Notes: generated by a model from the sequence alone, not told the origin. DNA of 64,000 nucleotides from Balanoglossus misakiensis (GCA_040954595.2 CM082590.2:4030001-4094000), one strand, 5' to 3'; counted from the first letter of the stretch, positions 32,818 to 42,158 are shown. Numbers and translations are program-made.

Positions 32818-35800
32818 TTACCCATTCTCAGTTTGGCCAGTCCTAGCTGACTCGGTTTCATAATCATCCAAGTACTTTGGTGGACGAATTACGCGTTGCG
32901 GTCGAGAAGGTGGTTCAGGTATGACTGACTCCCGCAGCTCAGCTTTGGTTTCACCTTCGGTTCTCTCCACAGGTTGATCATCTGGATTCTCCATCATCTC
33001 GCCTGGATCATACAGCTTCCTTACGAGTGATGAGTTCCGTTTGTACCTCGCTCCAGTCGGTGACTGTAAGGTTACCTGACTTCCATACCTGTCTATCACT
33101 TTGTATGGCATCTCTTCATACCGAGTAGACAGCTTGTTCATCTGCCGTTGCCGTAGTAAGACTGTGTCACCTGTCTGCACATTACTGTCACGCGCATTTC
33201 GACGGTGATCCGCGTAGTCTTTGACTTTCTGCTTCATTTCTCTATCTCTATCTCTGACTGCTATGTCATCTTCTCTCTTCGCTGTTTCCACGAACTCCGG
33301 TAGCTTGGTTCGAATCTTTCGACGAAACAACAACTCTGCCGGTGCAACTCCTGTTGTCGAATGGGGAGTTGTGCGGTACGCCAGGAGGAATTTGTTCAGC
33401 TCTTTCTTCCAATCCTGTTTCTGCGCTTGGGCAATCTTCATGTTTTTCAAGAGCGTGGAGTTTTGCCTCTCCACTTCTCCATTTGCTTGCGGCCACAGTG
33501 GAGTCGTACGATGATGCACTATGCCATGTTCCTGTAGATAGTCATCGAACTCTTGTGACGCAAACTGCGGTCCGTTATCAGCTTTAACAGACAATGGGTA
33601 TCCATGAGTGACAAATCTGTTGTCTAGGGCTTCAATTATTTTCTCACTCGTTACTGTTTTCATGACATCCACCTCAAAAAACCGACTATAATAGTCAACT
33701 GTAACAAGTAGATACTCGCCTGAAGGCAGGGGACCTAGCAGATCTGTAGCAACATCTTCCCATGGATTCTGGGATAACGGTGTTGATTTCACCGGCTCTG
33801 GATCAGACGGCTGGCTGACTAGCTGGCATCCGAAACATGCTCTGCATTTCGGTTCAGCGTCGCGATCCATTCCTGGCCACCAGACTTTTGTGCGTAGCCT
33901 CATTTTTGTCTTTACTATGCCTTGGTGTCCTTCGTGAGCCAAGTCGATCACTCGTGCTCTATATTTCCGTGGCATTACTATCCGCGTGCCTCTCAACAGC
34001 ACTCTGCCTATGACGGCTAGTTCGCTTCTAACGGCTTTGTATCCTGCTGGACAATCATGCCAGTCATCAGTTTGCAGACATTTCCTGACTGCGCGTAGCT
34101 CATCATCCTTTGACGATTCTTGCTCAATGTCCCGTATTGGCAGTGCACTTGGTGCTGCGTGCTCTGCGACGAACCGGATATATTCCTCAGCCTCATTTCG
34201 CCTTGGGCTCTCATCAGCTCGGTGGCTTATCAAACGAGAGAGTGAGTCAGCAATGTTCAGCGATCCTGGTATATACTTCACTGCGAACTCATATGGCTGT
34301 AGGCGTAGTACCCATCGTTCAATACGCGCCGACGGCTTCGAACGCTTCGAGTAGATGTACGTCAGCGGCTTATGGTCAGTAAGCAGCTCGAATTTCATCC
34401 CGTATAGGTATACGTGAAAACGCTCACACGCCCAGACGAGCGCTAGGGCTTCCTTTTCTGTCTGTGAGTAACGACGTTCGACGCTGGTGAGGCTTCTGCT
34501 TGCATAGCTAATAGCGCATCTCTCGCCGTTCTGTTTCTGGATCAATACTGCTCCGAGACCGACCGGGCTTGCGTCCGCAATGACCTGTGTCTCTGCATTC
34601 TTGTCGAAGTAGGCCAGTGTATCAGCTTCGGCTAATGCCTGCTTCAAACGACTAAACGCCTCCTTTTGTTTCGCACCCCACACAAACTTCGTGTTCTGGC
34701 GAGTAAGTTCTCTGAGTGGCTCTGCAGTAGTTGCTAAGTCTGGTATGTATCTCGCTGAGAAATTTACTAACCCCAGGAAGCTTCTCACTTCCGCTGCATT
34801 CTCGGGTTCTCGGGCTTGTATCACTGCCTTGACGTTTTCCTTGGTCGGGCCAATTCCTCTCTTCAACAGCATATGCCCCATAAAGGTGAGATGATCCATA
34901 CCGAACACACATTTTCCTGTGTTCAGGGTCAAACCCTTCTCCTGCAGGCACTTCATCGTCTTCGTTAGTCTTTCATCGTGGTTTTCGTCACTTCCGTGTA
35001 CTATTATGTCATCTGAAATATTCTCAGCTCCCCCGCAGTCTGAGATTACTTGTTGAATGATGTGCTGGTAAAGCTCAGGTGCAGAGCTGATACCGAACAT
35101 TAGCCGTTTATACCGGAACAGTCCTTTGTGTGTCACGAACGTTGTGATACCCCTTGAACTTTCTGACAGCTCTATTTGGTGGTATCCCCACCGCAAGTCC
35201 AACTTACTGAACTTCGTGCTCGCGTTCATATTCTGCAACACCTCATCGACTGTGGGTATCGGGTGACGTTCTCTGATCACGGCCGCGTTGGCGGCTCTCA
35301 TGTCCACGCATAACCGAATGTCACCTGATGGCTTTGGTATAATTACCACAGGGCTGACCCACGGGGTTGGGCCCTCGACTTTTTCTATCACATCCAGCTT
35401 CATGAGCTCACCCAATTTGGCTTCCAGCTTCGGCCTCATACTATATGGAACACGTCTCGGGTTTTGCGCCACTGGCGGTACTGAAGGATCGACATGTATT
35501 TCGGCCTGGTATCCTTTCAGCTTGCCAAGCCCTTGGAAACATCTCTGAAACTTGTCAAAAATGTCTGCGGATTCAACCACATTAGCTTGTAATCCAACCT
35601 TCAGCACACCTAGTTGTTCTGCGCTGCGGCGACCTAGCAAGGATCTACCACTCGGGCTTTTGACGACGTAGACTTCAATCTCGGCCCTTTTATCAGACAG
35701 TAGTGCTTCCGCCTGAAATTTGCCCAGTAGTTCCAATGGTTTGTCCGCCCCATACGAATATAGCTTCTTTGAGGTCAGCTCAGTTTTGCACTTTATGCCT

Positions 35801-36765
35801 TGGGACTTCAATGACTCCCACACGGATCTGTTGATAATATTACACGTGGCTCCTGAGTCGATCAGCATGTTCTTTATCGTAGCGCCACCTACGTTTACAT
35901 CGACCACGTCGCCACTGCTTCTATCATCAACTATGAAAATGCACTCGTCATCACCTGTGACTTCATTGACAGTTGGCTTCGCCTCCCTGTCCATTTTGTA
36001 TTTCGTACTCGTGGTACCGGTATTCGTTTTGCAAACACTAGTGTAATGTCCGACCTTTTGACATTTGGTGCATGTCGCCTTTCTCGCAGGACAGTCTTTG
36101 TCTCTTGCGAAATGGCCTTCACAGTTACAGCGGTAACAGGCTCCTTTCTTCTTACCTGCTGCAGCCTTTTTCGGTTTTGTGTAAACCCTGTTTACAACCT
36201 GTGGAGCAACTGCGCCCTCCATTTTCCGAATTTGGACGTCTACTGCCTCCATTGACCGTGCGATTTCCAGCATGCCTTCTACTGTTAACGTCGCCCCTTT
36301 TTCCAGTAGCTTACGACGCAACGAACTTGACTTGCATTTATCGATCACCTGATCGCGTATCTGATCGTTCAAGTCTTTGAAGTTACAGTTTTTTCCTTGA
36401 AGTTTCAGTCGTGCTACATACTGGTCGACCGTTTCCGTGTCCTCCTGTTTTAGTTGACGGAAAATATGCCGCTCGTACGACACGTTCAGCTTCGGAGCAA
36501 AATACGCGTCGAGTGTTCTCAGAGCTTTCTCATATTCGCCAGCTGTATCGGCCTGGCCTACCGGCAACGTACCTGGACCGGGATCTTCAAGCGTCTCGAA
36601 AACGTCCTGGATATCCAATCCAGCGCTGTGTAAGAGCAGGGCTTTCTTTTGGGCATCGTCCTTGATCCCCTTCCCTACCACATAAAAATCGAACGATTTT
36701 CGCCATCTCTTCCAACGTGGTGCCAGGCTGCTTGGGTCGCTTTCAATCAAATGCCGCAATCCCAC
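32818..36765 (-). CDS. Gypsy gag-pol polyprotein
   Basis: A 1315-codon frame. Gag occupies the first 260 residues, with zinc knuckles at 210-225 (spacing CX2CX4HX6C, unusual) and 232-245 (CX2CX4HX4C). The protease site is LIDSGAT (D303). Reverse transcriptase spans about 440-640, with ISDDIIVHG (D585, D586). RNase H has IADASPVGLG (D731) and YSQTEKEALALVW. Integrase has a His/Cys zinc domain around 943-980 and D1008, D1063 and E1099 as the DD35E triad (TDLLGP, KADNGPQF, PQANGEVER). This order (RT before integrase) is Ty3/Gypsy, and the motifs resemble the K02A2.6/Mag group. The frame edge at 36765 is GTG preceded by TAG. The more natural ATG lies at 36787 in another frame, which stops after 14 codons, so the gag start carries a small frameshift. 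Confidence 0.95.
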   Translation of the reverse strand: MGLRHLIESDPSSLAPRWKRWRKSFDFYVVGKGIKDDAQKKALLLHSAGLDIQDVFETLEDPGPGTLPVGQADTAGEYEKALRTLDAYFAPKLNVSYERHIFRQLKQEDTETVDQYVARLKLQGKNCNFKDLNDQIRDQVIDKCKSSSLRRKLLEKGATLTVEGMLEIARSMEAVDVQIRKMEGAVAPQVVNRVYTKPKKAAAGKKKGACYRCNCEGHFARDKDCPARKATCTKCQKVGHYTSVCKTNTGTTSTKYKMDREAKPTVNEVTGDDECIFIVDDRSSGDVVDVNVGGATIKNMLIDSGATCNIINRSVWESLKSQGIKCKTELTSKKLYSYGADKPLELLGKFQAEALLSDKRAEIEVYVVKSPSGRSLLGRRSAEQLGVLKVGLQANVVESADIFDKFQRCFQGLGKLKGYQAEIHVDPSVPPVAQNPRRVPYSMRPKLEAKLGELMKLDVIEKVEGPTPWVSPVVIIPKPSGDIRLCVDMRAANAAVIRERHPIPTVDEVLQNMNASTKFSKLDLRWGYHQIELSESSRGITTFVTHKGLFRYKRLMFGISSAPELYQHIIQQVISDCGGAENISDDIIVHGSDENHDERLTKTMKCLQEKGLTLNTGKCVFGMDHLTFMGHMLLKRGIGPTKENVKAVIQAREPENAAEVRSFLGLVNFSARYIPDLATTAEPLRELTRQNTKFVWGAKQKEAFSRLKQALAEADTLAYFDKNAETQVIADASPVGLGAVLIQKQNGERCAISYASRSLTSVERRYSQTEKEALALVWACERFHVYLYGMKFELLTDHKPLTYIYSKRSKPSARIERWVLRLQPYEFAVKYIPGSLNIADSLSRLISHRADESPRRNEAEEYIRFVAEHAAPSALPIRDIEQESSKDDELRAVRKCLQTDDWHDCPAGYKAVRSELAVIGRVLLRGTRIVMPRKYRARVIDLAHEGHQGIVKTKMRLRTKVWWPGMDRDAEPKCRACFGCQLVSQPSDPEPVKSTPLSQNPWEDVATDLLGPLPSGEYLLVTVDYYSRFFEVDVMKTVTSEKIIEALDNRFVTHGYPLSVKADNGPQFASQEFDDYLQEHGIVHHRTTPLWPQANGEVERQNSTLLKNMKIAQAQKQDWKKELNKFLLAYRTTPHSTTGVAPAELLFRRKIRTKLPEFVETAKREDDIAVRDRDREMKQKVKDYADHRRNARDSNVQTGDTVLLRQRQMNKLSTRYEEMPYKVIDRYGSQVTLQSPTGARYKRNSSLVRKLYDPGEMMENPDDQPVERTEGETKAELRESVIPEPPSRPQRVIRPPKYLDDYETESARTGQTENG

Positions 36766-36825
36766 CTAATTCAATATTCCCAGCCATTTCCAGCTTCACC
36801 GATGGAAGGATTACTGGTTTTAGTT

Positions 36826-36839
36826 CATCCTCGTCGCCA
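36826..36839 (-). promoter_or_regulatory. tRNA-Ser primer-binding site
   Basis: TGGCGACGAGGATG begins two bases inside the 5' LTR and matches the complement of the 3' end of animal tRNA-Ser(GCT), including CCA. Mag-type elements are known to use tRNA-Ser. Confidence 0.85.
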
Positions 36840-36841
36840 GT

Positions 36842-37027
36842 TGAACAGTCCTACCTCGTGTGAGGCAAGTAGATGGCCCAGATTAAACTACACAACACAC
36901 TGATTCAACACTTGTGTCGCCATGTTGATCTCCTCAACATCTGACCTCATTTATTCTACTTCCGGGTCAAGGTCATACAAGGGATTGCCTGGTTAACATT
37001 CAGTGCTTTCTGGCCTAAAACACTACA
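36842..37027 (-). repeat. 5' LTR of the Gypsy element
   Basis: 186 bp, identical by eye to the other LTR. It is followed on the plus strand by the second GTAAG (37028-37032) and then by TTTTGGAGC, the original continuation of the intron. Confidence 0.95.
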
Positions 37028-37363
37028 GTAAGTTTTGGAGCTACCGTCCACAACTACAAGAAAAATTTGAGCTGTGTTGTACACACATGACAAAGTTAAA
37101 TTTTTTACCATGATGCCCAAGAAATGAATGTTTTTGCTTCAACTTTTGCGGCAATTAAAATTTGGAAATATATTATGTATCATATGGTCAGATATTTTTT
37201 TTTTCTTAAAGGATTAAAACCCACCAGTGACGGTGTCTTTTAACATGATTTATATTCAATATCTTGAAATAGGAAAGTTCAAACAATTGCCTCTAACTAA
37301 GGCTTTAAAACCATTATAAAATCCATTACTACTATTTAGTTTACCTGTCATACTTTTTTGTAG

Positions 37364-37565
37364 GTACTCACCCTTTGCTTGCACACTTGGAGATGGCAGT
37401 CACTTCATTAGCATCATCAGGAAACACAAGGCTTGGGTACTCTATGATGGCTTACGAGAGTATATTCAACCTGGCACTGGCATGCTACACCTGGGAGGAG
37501 AGGCACCGCCAAATTATAAATATCAGCAAATCTACATGGTTGCAGAGGAGGTTGTTTTCACATAA
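37364..37565 (+). CDS. Composite gene, last exon with the peptidase His box
   Basis: After the acceptor TTTTTTGTAG it joins in phase (TG|G) and reads YSPFACTLGDGSHFISIIRK, HKAWVLYDGLREYIQPG and IYMVAEEVVFT, ending TAA at 37563. G-x-SHF followed by W-x-LYDG is the His box layout of ubiquitin-hydrolase-like peptidases and complements Cys529 in the large exon. The 3' region to about 38160 is non-coding with AATAAA at about 38160. A (TATTG)n run lies at 37722-37760 and a G-run at 37843-37852. Confidence 0.72.
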
Positions 37566-38383
37566 ACTGGAGCTTTTTCGCACAGGAACACTGCATAATC
37601 TACATGAACATTACTACTTCAAATTAGAGATTATCTTTGAATAGTCAGTGTCATCAACATCTTGTTTGTTTCCATGGCAATTTTGCCTATTGGAGAGCTC
37701 AAAAGCCAGTCATTATTTATTGTACTGTATTGACTTGTATTGTATTGTATTGAATTGTACAATGACATTCAATATAGATCAAAGAAACACTAAGTTTTGA
37801 ATATACTTAGTAAAGTTAGTTATTGATTAGGCAAAAATACGTTAGGGGGGGGGAGCTTTGAAGTTTGAATAAATTTTAGAAATTTTCAAAGTTTAACAAA
37901 TTTGAATTCTTTAGTCACTTTAACAAGTTTCACAAGTTGATAAAGAGACAATATTTTCTAAAGGTCTGTGTATAACCAGTATGCTTAGAAATTACAATAG
38001 AAGGTATATTTTTGGAATTAGTTCAAAATTTAAAGATATTTCAATTAGTTATTTTTTTGCAGATTGTTCAGTCAGACCTTCACTCAATGTTGAGTAAGGC
38101 AATTACATATTGCTGTTAAATTGTTCATCTCATAAATGTTAAACATGTTCCTTTATGTCAATAAAAAAGGTTATTTTGACACTTTTGACTTTATGCACTT
38201 GTATTCTTGATAGTACATATTGTCAATTCATGACCATGGCCTATTAAAAATGTATCATACTGAGATTATCATATTTCAATAGGAAATAACCCCGTTCAAA
38301 ATTAATGCATTTGCGTTTGGGAACTATGTATTCGTTATTTTTATTTCAATTTTATTATGATATCCCAAACACCACCAAAACTT

Positions 38384-38922
38384 AGACTGTCGACAGTCCC
38401 TCGCGCCTAATGTGTATCGATTCGGCGTTTCGCCGAAGGCCCGATTCGGCGTTTTGTGGTGCGATGGCCGTAAGGCCTCGGGCATGGGCGTGGCCCGAGG
38501 GACTGTTATACCTTGTTTCGCCCTCACACGGGCACCGTGGGAAAATGCCCCTGTAAAATGATTGACATTTAATATACGTCATAAACTCATAAACGGCAAA
38601 GATGTTTTTGTTGCGTCGCCAACGGGCAGTGGGAAGTCTTTGGCGTATGAAATCGCACCTTTTCTCTTGGACAGGATCAGCGAATTTACCGAGGAACCGT
38701 CATCGATAGTTTTGGTTTCTTCGCCGCTGATTTACGCCCCCATATGCAAATTTTACTACGTCATTTTCTGCATGCATAATTAATATCAAGGCAAGGCTTG
38801 CAAGCTATAACAGTCCCTCGGGCCTTACGGCCCTCGCACCACGAAACGCCGAATCAGGCCTACGGCCCTCGCACGAAACGCCGAATCGATACACATTAGG
38901 CGCGAGGGACTGTCGACAGTCT
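38384..38922. mobile_element. Foldback (Mutator-like) element carrying a RecQ helicase fragment
   Basis: Long inverted ends (about 38384-38515 and 38806-38922) start AGACTGTCGACAGTCCCTCG and contain internal GATTCGGCGTTT subrepeats. ACCAAAACT stands just outside on both sides (38374-38382 and 38923-38931; one extra T on the left), a 9-bp target duplication. Foldback ends with 9-bp duplications fit Mutator-like elements. The interior holds a fragment of a RecQ-type helicase gene. CRE-like TACGTCAT occurs at about 38575 and 38757, and the octamer ATGCAAAT at about 38744. Confidence 0.8.
38577..38783 (+). pseudogene. Captured fragment of a RecQ-like helicase
   Basis: Between the inverted ends, the frame reads LINGKDVFVASPTGSGKSLA (helicase motif I) and EEPSSIVLVSSPLIY (motif Ia), then loses similarity. 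RecQ helicases are 3' to 5' DNA helicases of several hundred residues; only about 55 residues are recognisable and all later motifs are absent. The fragment starts with an ATG at 38562 that may be fortuitous. It resembles gene pieces carried by Pack-MULEs. Confidence 0.65.
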
Positions 38923-39170
38923 ACCAAAACTCAGTTTATTGAACAACAAACTTTTAACAAAACAATATTCTAAAGATGTGAGCTGTTTGTATATTTGCAT
39001 GACACAGAACTCCGAACTACATGTGTGTATCATCGAAATCGAGTTTTATGCAGGTGTAAATACCGTGATTTATAGCATTGTGCTATATCCCAGTATGTAC
39101 ATGTTCTTAGTGCATCATCACATCCACATGCATTTAATAAAATAGGGTTACACTAAATATGAGTACAAAC

Positions 39171-39250
39171 CTGCTAACACGACGCTTGCCAATACCGAAC
39201 ATGGAAATCATATCGCAGTTAGGAAGAACGAAAACACCAAATGCAGACAT
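39171..39250 (-). CDS. First coding exon of the minus-strand host gene
   Basis: ATG at 39250-39248 opens MSAFGVFVLPNCDMISMFGI then GKRRVS and ends with AG|GTTTGT at 39170, leaving phase 2. Joining to the exon at 27025-26977 gives an in-frame continuation (AG|G, then GLAYSYC). The 12-kb intron between them contains the composite PHD gene, the Gypsy element and the RecQ-carrying foldback. The function of the product is unknown. CACGTG lies at about 39415. Confidence 0.5.
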
Positions 39251-39496
39251 TTCATTTAGCGTGCCTCTTGCCACACACTTGAACGTGTGCTCAAATTAAC
39301 GCCCTCTTGTGGTAGATATTTCGATGATAACAAGACGTATTTTATAATTTCCGACATAAATTAACAATATTATGGGTGCCAAAAATATAATAAATAACAG
39401 TTAAAGAGTTTGATCACGTGTATACGTCTTTTGGCGTAGTTATTTTCACGCTACATACTAAAAACCGCGAGGGTCAACCGTAAATGCTTAATTACT

Positions 39497-39552
39497 TTCA
39501 GTCTCTCGAACCCGAATCCGAAACCGAATCCGAAACTGAATCCGAAACCGAC
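39497..39552. repeat. Short minisatellite, 12-bp unit
   Basis: About four units of CCGAATCCGAAA and variants. It directly precedes the hairpin elements. Confidence 0.75.
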
Positions 39553-39593
39553 ACTAACTTCAGTATCGTGGGACTATCTCTCTTTCTGGAGGG

Positions 39594-39732
39594 TCCAACG
39601 GAAGAAGCAGGGGGGTCTGGGTAACCGAGACTAAGCGCGGGCCAAATGGTCTCGGTTACCCAGACCCCTCTGCTTCTTCCGCTGCACTCTTTTCGGGAGC
39701 ACAGCGGAAGAAGCAGAGGGGTCTGGGTAACC
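39594..39732. repeat. Hairpin elements of family H, two in tandem
   Basis: TCCAACGGAAGAAGCAGGGG...TAACCGAGACTA (39594-39633) is followed in inverse by CTCGGTTACCCAGACCCCTC...CCGCTG (about 39651-39684), then again in direct form to GTAACC at 39732. The arms match 10547-10627. The three alternating arms can pair in two ways. The rest of 39251-40130 shows no gene. Confidence 0.85.
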
Positions 39733-40236
39733 AAACTTGTTATCTGAGGTATACAAGAAACTTGAGTAAACAAGAGACACGTTCAAAGATCTTTGAAAAC
39801 ACAGATGAGAGGGAAATAGGTCGATAACAAAGGTCGCACCATTCTAGATTTCATGAAGTAATTGTAACTAATAACCTGCAATTGCTGAATTTTAACGAAA
39901 AGAAAGAAAAAAAAATCAACAAACTGACTCTGTTATGTAACGCTTTGTGTAAATTGGTACATTAGAGTTGAGTTGATATGCCGAATTAATGCAGAATCTA
40001 ACGGGAAATGGGATGGGAGAACCTCAGGCTACCATGACTACTGTTAGGCCTAAACACTTTATTTTCGTGAGTTGAAATTTCCGCGATATCGAGAAAGGCC
40101 ACTGTTTTAATTTAGTGCAGGAGCTAAACCCCAAATTTTGGCATAATTGTGCACTTTGGGTTAAAAGCATTAACTTGGTACTTGGATCCAAAACGACAGC
40201 GCCATCTAGCGGCCAGAAACAGACATATATACTTTA

Positions 40237-41827
40237 AAATTGTGCACTTCGGGTTAAAAGCATGAAATTTGGTACAATTATTCATTGACCCATGGCGGAC
40301 ATTTTCCAATATGGATCCAAAAAACAGCGCCCTCTAGTGGCTAGAAATTGACATTTACACTTTTCCCCCATTAAGGTGGCATTGCATGAAACCGTCGAGA
40401 CTTTTTCAGAGGCCTATTTCTCATCAAAGACAAAGTTAAAACCCCCATAAACCATATATATTCTGGAAGCAGAGATTTTGAACTTTTGTTTAAGTTGCAA
40501 ATATTATTGAGCCCCGGTTATGGTGGCGATTTTGGGTGAAAAAAAACATTTTTTGATATTATGTCATGAAATTTAAAATAGGTAAAAAAGTTGACCATGC
40601 ATCATGCATCTTAATATGTCATTCAAAACTAGAGTACACGTGCAAAAAAACGGTAATTTTGTTTTGCGTTATCTGCTTCCATTGAGGAGTAACAGCGTTT
40701 GAAAGTTAGATTTTTAGTAAAATTTGATCAAATTCACGGTGAGTTGTATTGAACCAGAGTTTATTCCCGCCAGGGACACTTTATCGACTAACAAAAATAC
40801 CGTTTTGTTGGATGGGTCATACACAATCCCCAGTTAAAATTTGAGCAAATTCGGCCAACGCAGAGCGAAGCTATTTTCGTTTTCGTCTGAAGCAGCGAAA
40901 ATGCAAACTGAGAAAAACGGCCATTTGCATTGTTGACACCTATTTGTTAAGCTGTGAACTCATTCAGAAAAGTGCTATTTTGGGGTGATTATGCACCATT
41001 TCCGCCAAGACGTATTAGTCAGGGTGTGGGTCAGTATAAGGCCTACCGATTTATGTAGAAAAGTAAAATTTGGCAAAAATCACAACTTTTCATGCAATGC
41101 CACCTTAATGACACTTTTTGGGCAAGTTTAACACTCAGAGACAGAAATGTGGGTTCTAAAACATGCTTGCTGCCATACATTCCTTTGAATATTATCCTAA
41201 TCCTGATGTACATGTATCAGTTCAATATTGTATGTTACTAATTGAACGATTTGTTCTTCGAAATAACAGAACCAGTTGAATACACAAAGTCATGCAAAGG
41301 GGTAAGACAACACGTCTTCACCAGAAAGTCAAGGTTCTTGAGAATATTCCTTCTTCACATGTAGCTCTTAAAGTACATGTGCTATGAGAAACCTAGCAAA
41401 GATATATCAAACCAACAGAATCCCAGTGGAAATCAAAGTGGACAACTCTTAGTCAAGCCCAAGAAAAGAGTCAACCTCAGGAAATCAGTTGCACAAAGTC
41501 ATGCACATGTTTCTGTAGGTGCTTTAGGTCTAGTCTGACAGCACTGCTCTTTGTTTCTGTCATCAAGATTGATCTGATACATGTACATCAGGATTAGGAT
41601 AATATACACATCAATGTATGGTAGCAAGCATGTTTTACAACCCACATTCCTGTTTCTGAGTCTTACAATTGACCAAACAGTGCCATTAATGGGGGAAAAA
41701 AGTGTGAATGTCAGTTTCTAGCCACTAGAGGGCGCTGTCTTTTTGGATCCATATTGGAAAATGTCCGCCATGGGTCAATGCATAGTCTACCGAGTTTCAT
41801 GCCTTTAACCCAAAGTGCACAATTTTT
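40237..41827. mobile_element. Foldback element interrupted by a TTAA MITE
   Basis: The left arm (40237-40370 continuing at 41108-41232) and right arm (about 41562-41827) are inverted repeats. Outer ends carry AATTGTGCAC then TT(C/T)GGGTTAAAAGCAT, and both arms include GGATCCA, GCGCCCTCTAG and ATACATGTACATCAGGATTA. A partial extra copy of the outer end lies at 40143-40236. The left arm is split by MITE A at TTAA; the right arm keeps the uninterrupted site (41686-41689). Confidence 0.85.
40371..41107. repeat. Complete TTAA-flanked MITE, family A
   Basis: 737 bp from TTAAGGTGGCATTGCATG to CATGCAATGCCACCTTAA. The terminal inverted repeats are perfect for 21 bases including the TTAA. It has no coding capacity. 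Positions 1-316 are a diverged, partial second copy. It inserted into the left arm of the foldback element described at 40237. Confidence 0.92.
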
Positions 41828-41843
41828 CTACTAGCGTACCCGC

Positions 41844-42158
41844 TTAAAGCCCCTAGAGCTGCCAAATTTCACGGATTTTCTTCCACAGTAAAATACTTCA
41901 AATATATTCCCTATCCTCTAAAATCCTCACTATTAAGCCATATTACTTGCATTTGCATCAGTTTGTCATCTCTTGGTGATGCATACCACGATAGCTGCGT
42001 ACTGTTTGTATGGAGGCTGATTAAACCGTTTTAATACATAGCATTTTCAAATCGCTACATACAGCCATAATCGGGCACCGGTAAAGTGTTCACATATACC
42101 TATCAGTAAAATAAAATTGTGAAAATAATGTAAAAAGTGGCAGCTATAGAGGCTTTAA
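41844..42158. repeat. TTAA-flanked MITE, family B (copy 2)
   Basis: 315 bp with inverted ends TTAAAGCCCCTAGAGCTGCC and GGCAGCTATAGAGGCTTTAA (two mismatches). It resembles 952-1259 over its whole length. It has no coding capacity. Confidence 0.85.

Larger units (their letters stand above)
32383..37027 (-). mobile_element. Full-length Ty3/Gypsy LTR retrotransposon, Mag-like
   Basis: The element is 4645 bp on the minus strand, with 186-bp LTRs at 36842-37027 (5') and 32383-32568 (3') that I see as identical. LTRs run TG...CA. The primer site TGGCGACGAGGATG (36839-36826) is complementary to the 3' end of tRNA-Ser(GCT). A polypurine tract (32583-32569) precedes the 3' LTR. There is a single gag-pol frame, and a 5-bp duplication GTAAG on both sides. 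It sits antisense in an intron of the composite gene. LTR identity implies a very recent insertion. Confidence 0.96.
27133..37565 (+). pseudogene. Composite PHD finger - MULE-like DDE transposase - C19-like peptidase gene
   Basis: Six exons are inferred: 27125-27184 (ATG at 27133), 27412-31353, 31703-31891, 32216-32377, 37364-37565 (TAA 37563), the first possibly preceded by an untranslated exon (acceptor TTTCAG at 27124). Order of parts: basic N terminus, PHD finger, Asp/His/Ser-rich linker with five 35-residue repeats, Cys-rich segment, transposase core, then a papain-fold peptidase whose Cys box is in the large exon and whose His box is in the last exon. The large exon suffers frame changes at about 27.57, 28.88 and 29.50 kb and a TAA at 29107, while the downstream splice joins are all in phase. 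It is either a recently broken element or gene, or an intact one with assembly indels. The parts are described separately. Confidence 0.65.

Noticed and set aside
33221-36903. Plus-strand frames of 65-120 codons inside the Gypsy element
   Set aside because: They are antisense shadows of gag-pol, whose domain order and catalytic motifs fix the coding strand as minus.
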